A stretch of 38,068 bases of DNA, from contig BBXU01002903.1 in assembly GCA_001598975.1 (NCBI GenBank), forward strand, positions 1 through 38,068, in the 5' to 3' direction. Below, in pieces: positions 9,887 to 21,839 of this stretch. This DNA is from Parachlorella kessleri. Taxonomy: Eukaryota > Chlorophyta > Trebouxiophyceae > Chlorellales > Chlorellaceae. Under the pieces are notes generated by a model, which made no database searches, was not told the DNA's origin, and worked only from the letters and a program-made list of their open reading frames with translations. The translations under genes and the position numbers were made by a program. Each line of letters begins with the position of its first letter. The first letter of the stretch is position 1.

Positions 9887-12500
9887 CTAGCCCTGCATGT
9901 GGTTCGCGCCCAGGGTGATCGCCTCGACCGCCTCCTTCATGGCGGCAGCCAGCTGCGCCGCCAGCGGGTGATCCGGCTGGCTGCGCATCATGCCCAGCCC
10001 GCTCTCAAGCAGGCTCATCAGCGCAGAGGCCTGGGGTAGCAACCCCTCAACTAGAGGCGACGGCGCAGCGCCGACAGCGCCACCTGCCGGTGCTGCCAAC
10101 GTGCCGGCCCTGGCCAGAGCGGCGTGCAGGACGGCGGTGGGGGCGGCATCCCACGGGTGGCTGCTGGCAGGCCACTCTCCCACCACGCCCTGCTGCTGCT
10201 GTGCCAGCTGGGCGGCAGGAGTGAGCGTGGCGACAAGGTGGAAACTTTGGTGCTGCTGCTGCCAGGAGGCGGGCTCGGTGGCGGCCGGGTAGCTAGAGCT
10301 GGTGAAGGCCAAGCGGGGAATGCTGGGCTGGCGGGCTGAGCCCCTGGAAAAGCTTCCTGCAGAGGGCAAAGGAGAGGAGCACACCGTCAACCCATGATGC
10401 TTGGTGCAAAAGCTAAGTGCGAGGCGGCAGGAGCCCTGCCGCCTGCTGCTGTACTAGCAGACCTCCCTTTCAGTTGGTGAGATTGGTAGGGGCGAGAAAG
10501 CTGGGCCTTGCGGTGCGGGCTCATGGGCTGATGGAGGGCTTGATCCCCTTGGCACACGCTAAGACCCCAACTCAAAAACTGTATACAAGTGGGCAGTAGC
10601 TGATTGACACAGAAAGCGGCGCCTCTAAGATCAGCGACCCCGGAAACAATTAGGCCTAACAATGAGTACGAATGAGTACGATACTCACCCGCAGGCTCCG
10701 AGGCTGCTATGCCACGCTGTGGAACCAGCGACAGCTCCCCCTGGCTCTGCCGCTGCTGCATCAGCGCCTGCAGCTGCAGCTCCTGCAGAGGCTGGAACGT
10801 GCCGTGGGTCGAAGTTGGAGCCTGCGGTTGGGTGGGGCGCTGCTGCTGTGGCTGCTGACTGCCAAGGGCGCCAGTCAGGAAGTGCTGCCTGCTCCGCAGG
10901 CGCTGCTCAGCGGCAGCCAGCTGCTGCTGGTGCTGCGGATGCAGCCAACTGGGCGGGAAGGTGCCGCTGGCAGAGTCAATGCCGCCCAGCACGCTGGGCC
11001 CTAGCCCTGCTCGCCCCGCTGGCTGCTGCCAGCCCAGCAGGGCAGCCGAGGGCCAGCCTTGCAGCTGGCTGGCATGGCCAGAATCCAGGGCATCTACCGC
11101 AGCGTGCTGCTGGTGCTGGCGCACGCTGTACTCCAGCGCGGCCAGCACGCTTTCCTGGTGCTGGGCCTGCTGAGGCCGCTCCGCATGCTGCTGTGGCGAG
11201 GGCGGGTCCAAAGCGCGCTCCCCCGCTCTGCCGGCAAGCCCAGCAAAATCCAGCCCTGGCCAGCCCCCGCCCAGGGATGGCAGCGGGGGACAGCTGCTGC
11301 AGGGCTGGTGCGGTACTTGCCCCGCGGCCCCGCCTGCTCGGCAGCTGCAGCCCCAGTCCTCGCCGTGGACTCCCTCTGGAGCAGCCGCCAGCCACGCAGC
11401 CGACCCCCAAGCTGGCTCGGCCTTGATGCCTGCCCCCGAGGCAGCGGGCACATGCTTGCCAGCAACAGCTGCCGCGGGCGCTGGCTGCGATGCCGGCTCC
11501 ACAGCAGCCACAGCAGCTAGCAAAGCATCCAGCCCCTCAGGGGCCGCGGCATCTAGACCGCCCTGTGCCACCTCCACCTTCGCCTCCCTCTGGGGCTGCG
11601 GCGGGCTGCTGCTGGCGTGCTGGGCTTCTGCGCCGTGCGCGCTGTGTTTGCTGTGCTTGGCGCCCTGCCCAGGGCTGCTGGGCACGCTGCTGGAGGTCGG
11701 CAGCATGGGGGCCAGGCCGCAGTGGTCGCTGCTGCTGGTCGTCAGCTCCGTCTCAAATGTCTCGGGCGGGGGCGAGGAGGAGGAGGAGGGGTCCTTAGAG
11801 GGCCATGCGGTGCTGCCCACGGCACGGTAGGGCCATCTGCACAGCGCCACAGAATGATCAAACACTGAGCGGAAGCAATTTGCGGACGGGAGCCAGACAA
11901 AGCACGGTGCGGACCATTGCCAGCTTACCACTGCCCCACACGCTCAAGCCCCTCGAGGCACCTAGGCACAGGGGACGTGCATCCAGTCAGGGAATTCCAC
12001 CGCAACATGGAGGTGTTTTGAAGGCTAACAGCCGTTGCGCCCCCCTCAGCTCAGCTCAGCTCACCTAGGGATGCCCTGCTTGCGGCAGACCCTTTTAAGG
12101 ACAGAGAGGGAGATGCCCAGCCGGGCACACGCCTGGTGGGAGGGAAGGTGGAACCTGCAACACCAGGAACACACTTACTATAACTTTCAAGCTGGCGGTA
12201 AGGAGCAGAAGAGCAAAAGAGCAGGCTGCAAGTTAGCCCTTAGAGAACCAGGCAGAAGCTGGTAGACACATGAGGCTACTGTGAGCGCCCACTCACCACT
12301 GCTCCAGTTGCTCCCGTGATATATCCGCTGCCAAGACCCCCTGCAACACACAAATGTAAGCTTCTCAGTCCGCCGAGAAGCCAAGCCCCGGTCCGCTGAT
12401 GGTTAGGTCATCCCTACATGCCACGAGCTGTGCTGGTACCGATGTTGATTACCGTGTTGCAACGTCGGCGTCTGCTCCGCTTCTGCCTTGAGGAGTTCAT
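9887..12500 (-). CDS. RWP-RK domain transcription factor
   Basis: Five minus-strand exons: 12500-12453, 12340-12297, 12154-12065, 11836-10689 and 10356-9887. Phases match at every junction and the sum is 1800 bases (599 residues). The RWP-RK domain lies near residues 20-68: DISREQLEQWFHLPSHQACA, then RLGISLSVLKRVCRKQGIPR, then WPYRAV. This family includes the algal MID, NIT2 and RKD/NLP regulators; the domain binds DNA. A basic leader (RQKRSRRRR) precedes it, as in other members. The rest is low-complexity, rich in Ser, Ala, Pro and Gln, with no PB1 domain seen, so it is RKD-like rather than NLP-like. The core reads RWPYRA instead of RWPxRK, so the last Lys is lost. The start Met is the first in the first exon and gives matching phase; it sits directly before the basic leader. 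Target genes are unknown. Confidence 0.92.
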
Positions 12501-14035
12501 GGCGCTGGACAAGTGCCTGCACCTCGACAAGCCGTGTATGGGGTCACCAAGCCGTCACCCCGCGGAAGCTTAGATGCGAACTGCCACAGGACACAACAAG
12601 CGTCCTACTCAGCAGGAGGAGCTCAACAACGCAACCCGCACATAGAGAGCGGCTCGTGAGACTAGCTGCGAACCACCACATAACCCACCTAATCCAATCC
12701 TAATACACCAGGCTGCTATTCCACAGACCAGTCGAAGGCATACGAACTATGCAGTGTAAAAGATGGAGCCATGACCCATGCATCCACCTGGATGGGTCGG
12801 TGCAGCGCGTTGGGTGTAGTCCGACTGAGCGAACTTGCGACTATTGTTGTTGATTGTGGAACAAGGGGAACTCCTTGAAAATCACGATTTAAGTAACCAA
12901 AAAATAATAAGGGACAAACTGGTGAAACACCTCTTCTCACCTTCGGACCCAGCTCCCTATGCATGACATGAGGGCTCAATAAAGCTGGCACGCGTCGTTC
13001 CCGCGACCTTCCCTTGCACCAGATCACCCAAACCTAGGCTGATAAGGAGGCAGCTAACTTTGCGAAGCCTTGCTGAGATCAGCGCATCTTGGCGGTCATG
13101 TGCATCTTGGCGGACCCCTAAGTATTGTCAGGGCCTTCAGCCCTTGTGTTCACTTTATACTTTACTTGTGTTCGAGTTATATTTTATACAGTTTCACCAC
13201 CCTAAGGCACCTATCAGCGTCGTTGTGTATGGGGCGGCTTTTCATAGCCAACCCTTGCTGTGGCCCTGATTCGAAGACTAGGGCGGCAACCTATTGCCTG
13301 GACACGTGGTGAGACTCTTAGTTGGTTCTGGGTCGGGTACAGAACGTGGCGGCTGGGCGCAACTGCTGGGGGCGGTAGGGTGTGGCTCAGGCAAGCCCTC
13401 ACACAGCCTATCTGACTATTAGCTTCGATTCTCTGAGTAGGAGGCCTGTCTGTTGAACCCTATCGACCAGCAGCACTATTGATGATCTGTGTAACTCAAC
13501 CACGTCAATGCCTGTCAGACTGCCTGTTTTGGTGCCTGGACCGATAGTCACTGTTGTGAGGGAGACTGACCAGCAAGTACGCTAAGCAGAACTGGGAAGG
13601 GGTGGCCCAGCTGGTAGGCACTCTCACAAGCCTCCGAAACAGTTGCAGTTCTTTAGCCTCCAGCCTGGTGCTCTTCAGTCGGTCGCAGGGTCACCTGGGG
13701 TAAGTGTAACTAGCAAGCCAACCCACTGCTCACCCGTGAACCAACTCTATCAGAAGCGCCTAATCAACAGATTGACGAAGGGGTGTAGCAGAAGGGGACG
13801 GGGGAGGAAAAGGGTACAGGGCCAGGATTTTGATGGGATTGCCATTTGTATCGACACTGGCCTGCTGTTATCTCCACTTCGACTGTCGGACACATGGTTC
13901 ACACATGCTCTGAGGAGCGGATCCTTGTGTCCTAGAGATACCGATACCTCCCCGCGAGGTCTTTGATGTGGCGCGGTCTAACGGGTCGACAATGGAGTAT
14001 GTCAGGGTGTGGAACGGTGCCTCACGTAAGCATCA
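12501..14035. other. Divergent intergenic region, RWP-RK and methyltransferase genes
   Basis: About 1.5 kb separates two divergent start codons. No exon, RNA gene or mobile element could be supported. It should hold both promoters and 5' UTRs. An upstream non-coding exon for either gene cannot be excluded. Confidence 0.45.
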
Positions 14036-17000
14036 ATGACCGCCGAACCCTTCCATGTGGGCGAATTGGTGGATGTGAAGCAGCACGGCAGGGCATGGGT
14101 CACAGAAGTCGTTTCTGACCCCAGCCAGCCTCACTGTGGCAGGGTGCTGGTTCGGTATGAGGAGGACGGCACCACTTTCTACTGTAACCCCAAGAAGCTC
14201 AGGAAGCTGAGGCCGGTGGGTTGCTGGGTTGCTAGTGGGAGACTGCCTGGCGGGTGGTGCTGGCTTCCTCTGACTGCCGTTCGTATGGGAGGTTGGCAGG
14301 TGGGGAAACGCTACGCTACGCCGCTACCTGGGCAGGGTTCTTGGGGGCTGGACAGCTGGGAGGCGGAGGGCTAGCTGAGCTGAGGTGATACGCTGGTGAG
14401 ATACGTTCTACTCCGGTACTGGCCGCAGTAAGCGAGCGGACTGTGTGCAGACGAAGCACACTTGACGACACATGTTACTCTGGGACTGCCTGCTCTGTTT
14501 TCCGCTGTGACACCAATCCGACCGACACACTTACCGGCTCGTGCCTGCAGAGTTCCCGTCAGGTGGTGGTGTGCTACCGTACCGAGCACTACCGGGCGGC
14601 AGCTGTGCACAATGTGGAGCGTCAGGACGTGTGCTTGGAGGTTGGGTGCCACACTGGTGGGTGTCTCTCAGGCCACCATGGCTCGGCAGCTTGGCGGATA
14701 GACGCAGAGCATGATGTTGGGCCGCAGGTTGCCTCAGCTACTCCAGCGGGAAGTCTGCTGGTGCGGTTAGTAACCCTGCAGCCATATCCCTTGGGCGGAT
14801 CTTCAGTGACCTCACCAGGCCCTGTAAAGCCCTTGTGGGACGACTGTGTCGCCCCTGTGCTTTTGGACCTGAGTCTCAGATGCAGCGCTCTACGCCTTCA
14901 GGCACGACTACCCGCATCCTTTTCAACCGCTGCTCCCATGTTGTTGGGGTGGACAATGTAGCTCTAGCTGTCGATCAAGCCCGAGAGAAGCACCCAGACA
15001 TCAGGTTCCGATGGGTGCCGGCCCCGCATGTGCACTGAGGGCTGCTGGGACATGCACGAAATATCTGTTTTTTGGTGTTGATATCAACGCATGACACAGT
15101 ATAGTACTAACATCGTCCTTATGGAAGCAGTAGTGAAGACACCATGAAGAGAGAATCCATAGTCCAAGCTAAGCCAGTTGGAAATGTCACTGGGACATAT
15201 CCAGCCATGCTAGGCTAGGCCAGGCATTTTTGTTTGAGTGCTGTGGGAGCCTGCTACACCTGCCTACCAGCAACTACCATATGTCTGCTGTGCAGGTTTG
15301 AGCTGGTGGATGGGTTTGACATCGACCAGGTCTGTTTTGTGGCAGGAGTGTTATGAAGCTGCAGGGGTGGCTGGGAATCTCTAGTTCAACCAGACGTTCT
15401 GCTTAACCAGTTTCTCGGGAATAATGGCCTTCAGTGGGCGGGCGCTTCATAGGTCTGTCAAGTGCTATATGTGTGGCCACCGTCATTTCACTCAAGGGCA
15501 ATCAATGCTGCGAGGCTGTCAAATGGCATTTCCCTACCTTACAAGCGCCTGGTAGCCAGGGCGTAAAGGCTTTCCAGGTCTGGGATTCTGCCGCAGGTCA
15601 GAGCCTTGTCTCCCTCTGGGACCTTCTCTAAAGTGTTTGTCGACCTGAGCGGGAAGGTAAGCGTGCCCAGGGGCAATTGGATGAGCCCAGTTTTCCAGCT
15701 GTAGTGTTGTTGAAGGGTTTTGCAACTGGCTTAGCACTCCTGTCACAGGACAGACTATGCCACACTTTGGAAGGGCGTTGGTCTGGACGTGTCCAGATGT
15801 GGTTGCTTCGGCCTGCCAGGAATAGTAAGGGTGGCCGGTCGCGCGAACCGAGAGTAAGAGGTGGGCTGCACTAACAGGGCTAAGTGCAGAGTGCCTGAGC
15901 CACTATTAGTGAAGATGCACGGGATGCAGGGCAGGGCCTAGTGGCTTTCATTATTTGGCTTTACGTCCATGTGCTTTTGCAGGCCCCCTTGCACCTCATC
16001 AGCCGCTTCTTGGCGCTCTACCTCAAGGCCTTTCCACACACGTTAGTTGGTTCGGAGCATCGCTTGTGCCAGGGGTTGTCTTAACCCAGCTGGGGAGTGG
16101 TGGAGCCTGCCTTCGGAGGCAGCAGGTGGCCTGTGCAAAGGTGGTGGCCTGGGCAGTGCAGTATTGAGTTCTTTCCAGATGGGTAAGATTGCAGTTTTTG
16201 CCGCTGCAGCACGATTGTGGTGAAAAATGAGGCACTCTTTGGGTACCTGGAACAGCTGGAGCAGCAGCAGCATGGACAGGCACCGCAGCAATCTGAGCAG
16301 CAGGCGCAGCGGCCGGAGCCAGCATGGCAGCAGCAGGAGCACAGCGAGCATGGTGGGGTTGGCAGAGTGGCACAGGAGATGTGTGGGGGTGGTGTTGCCT
16401 GCCAGCTGCCCCAATATGCTGATGGCAGGCAGTGTTGTAACGCCCCCTTGGGGCAATGTCTTTATGGGAGTGAGCTGACATGCCCAGCAGGGGCGCAGCA
16501 CCGCCAGCGCCAGCAGCATTCCCAGCAGCGGCACGAACAGTGGCCTTCCCAGCAGCAGCGGCAGCAGCAGCCCGGCCAGCAGCAGCATGAACCGTGGCCG
16601 TCCGAGCAGGAGCCCCAGCTGGGCTCGGAAGCTGGGTGTCAGGGCGGCACGGCAGTCGTGAGCCGGTGCCAAGATGAGGGAGGCCAAGGGGCTTGCCTAC
16701 CAGCTGCATCTCCTGGCGGGGCAGCAACGGCTGCAAGCGGTGCCCTACCATCCGGCCTGGCGGACTTGTGTGAGCTGTTCAGGTGGGCGGGCGGGCTGGC
16801 CACCTTGTGAAGCCATCAGACAATTCCCTTATGGTGGTTGCAGTGTGCCTGATTACGAACTCTCAGGTGGCAAGGACTGCTCTGGGGCTTGGCTGTGAAC
16901 CGGAAAAAGCTCCCCCAGAACATACCAGTATTAGTTTATGCGGATTCCTGGGCCCGCAAGGCTGTCGTTTGGGGTGAGAGCGGCACACAGTGCCAGCTTG

Positions 17001-17095
17001 AGGATGGTTGCCTGTGGCTGACAAGGCAGCGTGCACGGCGCAGGCTGGGTGCTGCCATCCTGTTGCTGCATCAGATGGTGCAGAACCCCTGCTAG
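14036..17095 (+). CDS. Tudor-like plus SAM-dependent methyltransferase protein
   Basis: Eight exons: 14036-14215, 14551-14656, 14902-15004, 15296-15329, 15597-15656, 15983-16041, 16210-16782 and 16867-17095 (447 residues; phases agree). Residues 5-58 (FHVGELVDVKQHGRAWVTEV to KKLRKLRP) resemble a Tudor/Agenet-like small beta barrel. A Rossmann methyltransferase core follows: motif I LEVGCHTGTTTRIL (about 89-102), motif II acidic strand VVGVDNVALAVDQA, then FELVDGFDID, KVFVDLSGK and TIVVKNEALFGYLEQL. The substrate is unknown. A CAG-rich Gln tract follows the core. The donor after exon 3 (gttccg) is weak but required by phase. If the last intron (84 bases) is not removed, the protein ends at 16810. 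The final exon is the least certain. Confidence 0.72.
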
Positions 17096-17442
17096 TCCAC
17101 CCGTCAGACAGCCACAAACCGTCCTGCTGTCATGCCCTGCATTCCCATGCACACGACACGCATGCATGGCTGCAGGGAGAGCTACATCAGCCATGCGCTG
17201 AAGCAGCACACAAACAGGAACAAGGCAACATACAGGGTCCGCCAACACAGGAGACTCCAAGAGCGGGACCAGCCACCCAGCAAGCAAAGCGTAGCTTAGG
17301 CTTGTGGACTCCTCGGCGTCTGGCCAATCCCTTGTAAAGCAGCGCTGACAGGCGACGACATCAAACATGTGCAAATATGGAGACAGATTGTAAACGATAA
17401 AAGCGATGAAGCGTGAGCCCGCAATTGTGGAGGCTGCGGGAG
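17096..17442. other. Convergent 3' intergenic region
   Basis: This gap lies between the methyltransferase stop (+) and the DUF2358 stop (-). TGTAA on the plus strand at 17333-17337 and 17389-17393 are good polyadenylation candidates for the methyltransferase gene. The second lies only 50 bases from the convergent stop, so the 3' UTRs probably overlap. Confidence 0.5.
17389..17393 (+). terminator. Candidate TGTAA polyadenylation signal (methyltransferase gene)
   Basis: TGTAA lies 294 bases after the proposed stop. The copy at 17333-17337 is an alternative. Both support a plus-strand transcript ending here. Confidence 0.4.
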
Positions 17443-18738
17443 CTACTCAGCACGCCGCCTTTTCCAAACAGCTCTCTCAGACGGCCGTAGCAGCAGCAGC
17501 AAGGCTTCTGTTCCGCTGATGTCCCATGCCTCAACATGACGCACAATCTGCACCAGCAGGGAAGATATTAAAAAGAAGTTGATCACTTGCTGCGACAGCT
17601 TGACAAGCAGGCCGCCCCCTACATCGACCAAAAAACTGGAAGCTATCGCAGAAACAACCAGGTATTCGGACTGGGAAAGACTCCCGGGGATAGGCATGCT
17701 GCTGGTAAGGGAAGGAGCAAGGTCCTGCCTCCCACCTGGTTGGCTGCCCCATTGAGAGTGCAGGTGATCGACCCATTCACAGACACGTAGGGTCTCCAAG
17801 GCAGAGCCACATAGCACGTCAGCAGCCACTCAGCGTACAGCTGCACAGGCTCCGTGCGTGTGGCTGTGGCACCGCCAGCAGCCCATGCAAGCCATGATGA
17901 CGGTAGTAGGCTGGTCAGCTGCTTCAGCCACCGCTGCTGCTGCTGCTGCTGCTGTTGTTGTCGGTCGGGCCCTTCCTGCTGCTGCTGCTGCTGCTGCCGC
18001 CCCTGACGGGTGCCTAGTGGCGGCAGGCGCTGCAGGGACTTGAGCTGGATTTGGGGCTCTATAAGGAAGGGGGTGAGCAGGCTGAGGTTGCGTTTCCAGA
18101 GGTCCCTCCCTGCACTGCCAGCAGCCAGCCAGTTCAGCCTGCTCCAAGTAGGGACGGTCTACCAGCCGGGACACGACCTTCTGCCTTCGCTGGCAAAGTA
18201 CCACTTGCATTCAGCAGCCTCTAGCGGGGCCAGGCATGTATAGTGCAAGCTCTAGCCTTCTACAGCTGGCAGGCTGCAAGGCAAAGAAGCTTGGATATGG
18301 GGGACAACATGTAGGAGATGCCGTTCGGGAGGTCGTGTTGGGTCACCGCACCTACTGACCTTTGAACCGCACAGTCGGGTCCACAAACTCGCACTGCTCG
18401 TCATAGATGGCGTCTGTGAGCACCCCTGACACAAAGTACTGGTTGCGCTCAAAGTCCTGACGCAGGAGCCTCTCCAAGCCCCGCACGTCGCCAGGGCGTA
18501 AAAGCTTCACAGCAGGGGAAGCTAGTGATGCTCTGCCCTCATACTCCTTAGCCCTGCATGCATTCCAAGGGCATCTGGTACGAAATAACCACAGTGGATG
18601 GGCATCCAAGATATGTGGGGTTGTGGGCAAGTTGTGGACAAGCGTGGCAGCTACTGCCTGGAAAACAGGCACCAGAGGAGAGAGGGACACTACAACTGCC
18701 CCGTCACTGCTCAGCATGCTTCGAAACTTTAGTCCCAT
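17443..18738 (-). CDS. DUF2358 (NTF2/SnoaL-like) protein, probably plastid
   Basis: Three minus-strand exons: 18738-18360, 18109-17736 and 17547-17443 (285 residues, phases agree). The sequence matches the DUF2358 family of plant and cyanobacterial proteins of unknown function, which have an NTF2-like fold and are mostly plastid-targeted in plants. Markers are RLLRQDFERNQYFVSGVLTD, IYDEQCEFVDPTVRFKG, LWKRNLSLLTPFLIEP, CYVALPWRPYVSVNGS and IVRHVEAWDISGTEAL. Between the second and third of the last four blocks the protein gains two glutamine tracts encoded by CAG runs, in a loop region. The domain begins near residue 80. The preceding 75 residues could be a transit peptide, but the start is uncertain because an acceptor just before KEYEGRASL could join an upstream exon. 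Confidence 0.88.
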
Positions 18739-19513
18739 TCATGGCAGGATGCAGTCGAGATTGGCGACCAGCTCACCCCACGCCTGCTGCCCGCAAGCCT
18801 TCAGTCAGCACGGTTACAGACAAGGTCGTCAGCAGATTCCCTGCAGCGAGGGATCATCAAAGTGGGTGAGTGCTCCTCCTGCCTTGCAGTTGCAAGCTTT
18901 CGGTTCCCAGGGCGCGCAACTGGAGGCCAGGCCATCTGTCACCCTTAGGTAGGCTTCGGTTCTGACCACCAGCAAGCCCCCAGTCCTACGCTCAATTCTT
19001 GCCTTGCGAGCGGTTCCTGCTTGCACTGCAAACCACCGATCTGCCTCTTCCCAAATGGGCAGCCTTTGGTGAGTAAGAAAGGTGCCAGCTGTGCTGCATT
19101 GCAATCGAAGCGATCATTGCTAGCAAGTGGATAACGTGTCTAGTTCTTTCAACTTTATATGCCTGTGAAACTGACGGGGTGCAAGGAAGCTGCTTTCTGC
19201 ACGGCTTTGTGCAAGTATACTCGGTGACTTGCGCCCTTTGGCAGCTCAGCAGGCGAAGCAGGCTCAGCTTGGAATATGTTCTACAGACTTACAAGCTCCG
19301 CCAGTTATGCACGGCCCTAAATTGCCACATTGAAGGGGTACTAAAAGGAACACCAAGCAGAACTGTCCTCACCAGCCGGGTCTATTGGTGTTGCAGGTAC
19401 TAGTATGTCCCGGCCTGCTCTTGTTGGAACCTATTTGATTGCACTCTAATCCACCAGGGCTGTTAAGAAAGGGCAAGGGCAGGAAAAAAGGCAAGACTGC
19501 TGTGTAATGGCAG
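18739..19513. other. Intergenic between DUF2358 and Nudix genes
   Basis: No gene is supported. It should hold the DUF2358 upstream region and the Nudix 3' UTR. TTACA at 19289-19293 (TGTAA on the minus strand) is a candidate polyadenylation signal about 220 bases after the Nudix stop. An upstream transit-peptide exon for DUF2358 might be hidden here. Confidence 0.4.
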
Positions 19514-21557
19514 TCAGCTGCAGTCTCCTGCCCGCAGCCCTGCCACCACTGCGAGGTACCCTGGCATGTCGGCTGTTAGATACCCATGCCTGACAAGGAA
19601 GTCTATGACCACCTGCAACACAAAAAGTTCATCAGTGCATGGGTCAAAAAGAGAAAAGCACGCATCCGACACTGAAGCAGGCTGCCAGCTGCATGGGCAG
19701 TAGTGCAGGTCAGATGTGCATACCCTGCTGCACTTGCCTCAAACCATGGGAAGCACAGCAGGTTATTGACAGCTGCACGGGAGAACGCACCAGGTTGCAG
19801 TTGGTTTTGAAGGCCTCATGCGGGGGCTTGGCAACTAGTAGAGCTGCCACCTCGGTGCCTGGCAGGCGAAAGAACTCCTCCACTTCTCCGTCCTATACAG
19901 TGTTGCTGAGCCGAGGTTATAGCCGTCGACCAAATAGACACTCTACAGTGCTGACATGACCACTTCACATCACTTCGCTACTCATTAAGAGGAGGGTGGT
20001 GGGACATGGCTAGGCGGCCGCGTGATGCATCCTGGAACCCAGGCTCCTTGTTCAAGCTTACCTGGGGCCGCGGGATGAAGTCCAACGGGAGCTCCAGGTC
20101 ATACACAAACATCACATCCCTGCCAATGCCGCCTAGCTGCAGCGCACACACAGGACAACGAATGGTACACCACAATCACCTCTCAGGCACGGCTGTCAGG
20201 CATGGCTTGACTCCACTTGCTTTGATTGGTGCCCATGGCGAACTATTCGGGTACCTGCCCAAGCCACATGTGCACCCACCACTGAGGTGGAGCAGACCAA
20301 GTGTGCTGCAATATGGCACGTCCAGCTGGACGGGCAGCTACAGGGGTACGCAAGCGTTTCTTTTGTCTTTTGCAGGCAAGTAACTGTGATAATATCACCT
20401 TGCGTGAGGTGTAGTTCACAGCACCCACAGCGCGCGCCTGCTGGGCCAGCTCAGCACGTATGCTGGCCTCCTCCTCACACTCTTTCACCACGTTTGATAG
20501 GCAGCTCATGCCATGGGGCTGCGGGCAGCATTGGAGACAGCAGCGCAGGTTACACACAAGTCATTGCATCACCCTCGATTGCCGCGACAATTGCCTGCTA
20601 TCGCGCACAGAGGAGGCACGCACCTGCCCCCCCGCAACCATTTGATCCAGCTTCCCTGGCCAGGTGGGACGGTCCCTGCTTCGACGGGCCAGCCACATCT
20701 CTTGAGTCCCATTGGGCAGGGTCACAAAGCCAATCACATGGACCCCTGCGTCACACCACAGCCATACCACTCACAGCAAGTAACCTGAACAGCACCACGC
20801 TCGCCGCATATGCCAGAAGACGTAAGGAAGAAGGCCGTAGGAAACCCCCTTTGTATTGGATTCCCGTTGTGGAGCATTTCGGCGTACCGTAAGCTTTGAT
20901 TGCAAAGAGAGTGGCTGCCGCCCGTTCAAGGAGCAGGAGTGGCTTCTGGAATGTAAGGGCCACGGGATAGAGCTCCCCCATCCAACTCCCCATCTTGCCC
21001 TGATCTCTCAAGCACTCCAACACTTTTCCCACGGCATCCGTGCGCTGCTGTGGAGTGGCCAGGGCTGGGTTGATGACCAAGGCTTGACGTGCAGCAGCTG
21101 GCTCACAGTGCCGCAAGTTTCCACCAAAGGCAGGATACCTGGTCTGCTGCTCAAGCGCCTCCTGCTGCTGCTGCTGCTGCTGCTGCTGAGGCTGCTGTGG
21201 CTGCTGCTGCTGCTGTTGCTGGGCACCACCCAGCTGCTGCAGAGTAGACTGGAGGGAAAAGGCACTGGAAAGGTTTGCGAGCTCCACCGCCAGCCTGCAG
21301 ATGGAGGCATCGGGAACAAGTACCTAGGCGTGCAATAAGTCGGTTGCTTGCCAACCAAGATTCAATTCCAACACCCCAAGTGACAGACGGCAGCAGCTGA
21401 GCACATGATACCCAGTCAACAGGTGCACCCACTGTGGTTCGAGGTATCCCACTGCGGTTCCTCCCTCCACTATGAGGGGCACCCGCTTGGCAAGTGTCGT
21501 AGCCCCCTGGTTACACTCGGCTATCCACCAAAGAAACTCTGAGATGTAGGCTTCCAT
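19514..21557 (-). CDS. Nudix hydrolase, DUF4743/NUDT20 type
   Basis: Seven minus-strand exons: 21557-21412, 21294-20888, 20745-20624, 20518-20399, 20136-20062, 19892-19791 and 19612-19514 (356 residues; every phase agrees). The N-terminal DUF4743 region has VPLIVEGGTAVGYLEP, GELYPVAL and ERAAATLFAIKAYG. The Nudix part has EMWLARRSRDRPTWPGKLDQ, then MVAGG, NVVKECEEEASI, RDVMFVYDLELPLDFIP, DGEVEEFF and NCNLVVIDFLVRHGYL. Plant and yeast relatives were reported to hydrolyse damaged thiamin diphosphates. The metal-binding KECEEE core is present, although the box is degenerate: Lys for Arg and Ser for the final Gly. Two glutamine tracts (about residues 74-93) interrupt the N-terminal domain. The Met at 21557 sits next to a possible acceptor (catctcag), so a transit-peptide exon upstream is possible. 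Confidence 0.93.
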
Positions 21558-21839
21558 GACAGGGGGTGGTTCAGGAAGTGTTCCGTAAATCTGGGTGCGT
21601 CATCCAAGGGCAAGACTTGACATCAGGTACAAGGTTGAGTTGTTTTACCTCAAAGCCTCTCCTAAGCGAGATTAGAGCTCAGTGCACCTGCTGATGTGGC
21701 GCCTGCTGGGCCTGATCTCATGCCCGTGAGGGCGCCAGATACGACAACGATTACAGAGTACCTAGCAGGTACCCAGGCCATTTCCCAAACACAACTGAAT
21801 TACATAAAGTCGGTATCTGAGCTCTGAGTTGTAAATGCA
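21558..21839. promoter_or_regulatory. Short divergent promoter region, Nudix and racemase genes
   Basis: Only 282 bases separate the proposed start codons of two divergent genes, so both promoters and 5' UTRs must share this stretch unless upstream exons exist. No clear TATA box or known operator was identified. Confidence 0.45.

Noticed and set aside
10662..11426. Plus-strand open frame opposite the RWP-RK gene
   Set aside because: It is a GC-rich shadow of the Ser/Ala/Gln-rich exon 4, with no domain and no splice support.
13595..13680. tRNA-like A-box sequence (tggcccagctgg)
   Set aside because: No B box (ggttcgaatcc-like) and no cloverleaf pairing follow at the right distance.
16023..16751. 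Minus-strand Ala/Leu-rich frames over the methyltransferase gene
   Set aside because: Complement of CAG repeats; the plus-strand exon continues a recognised methyltransferase core.
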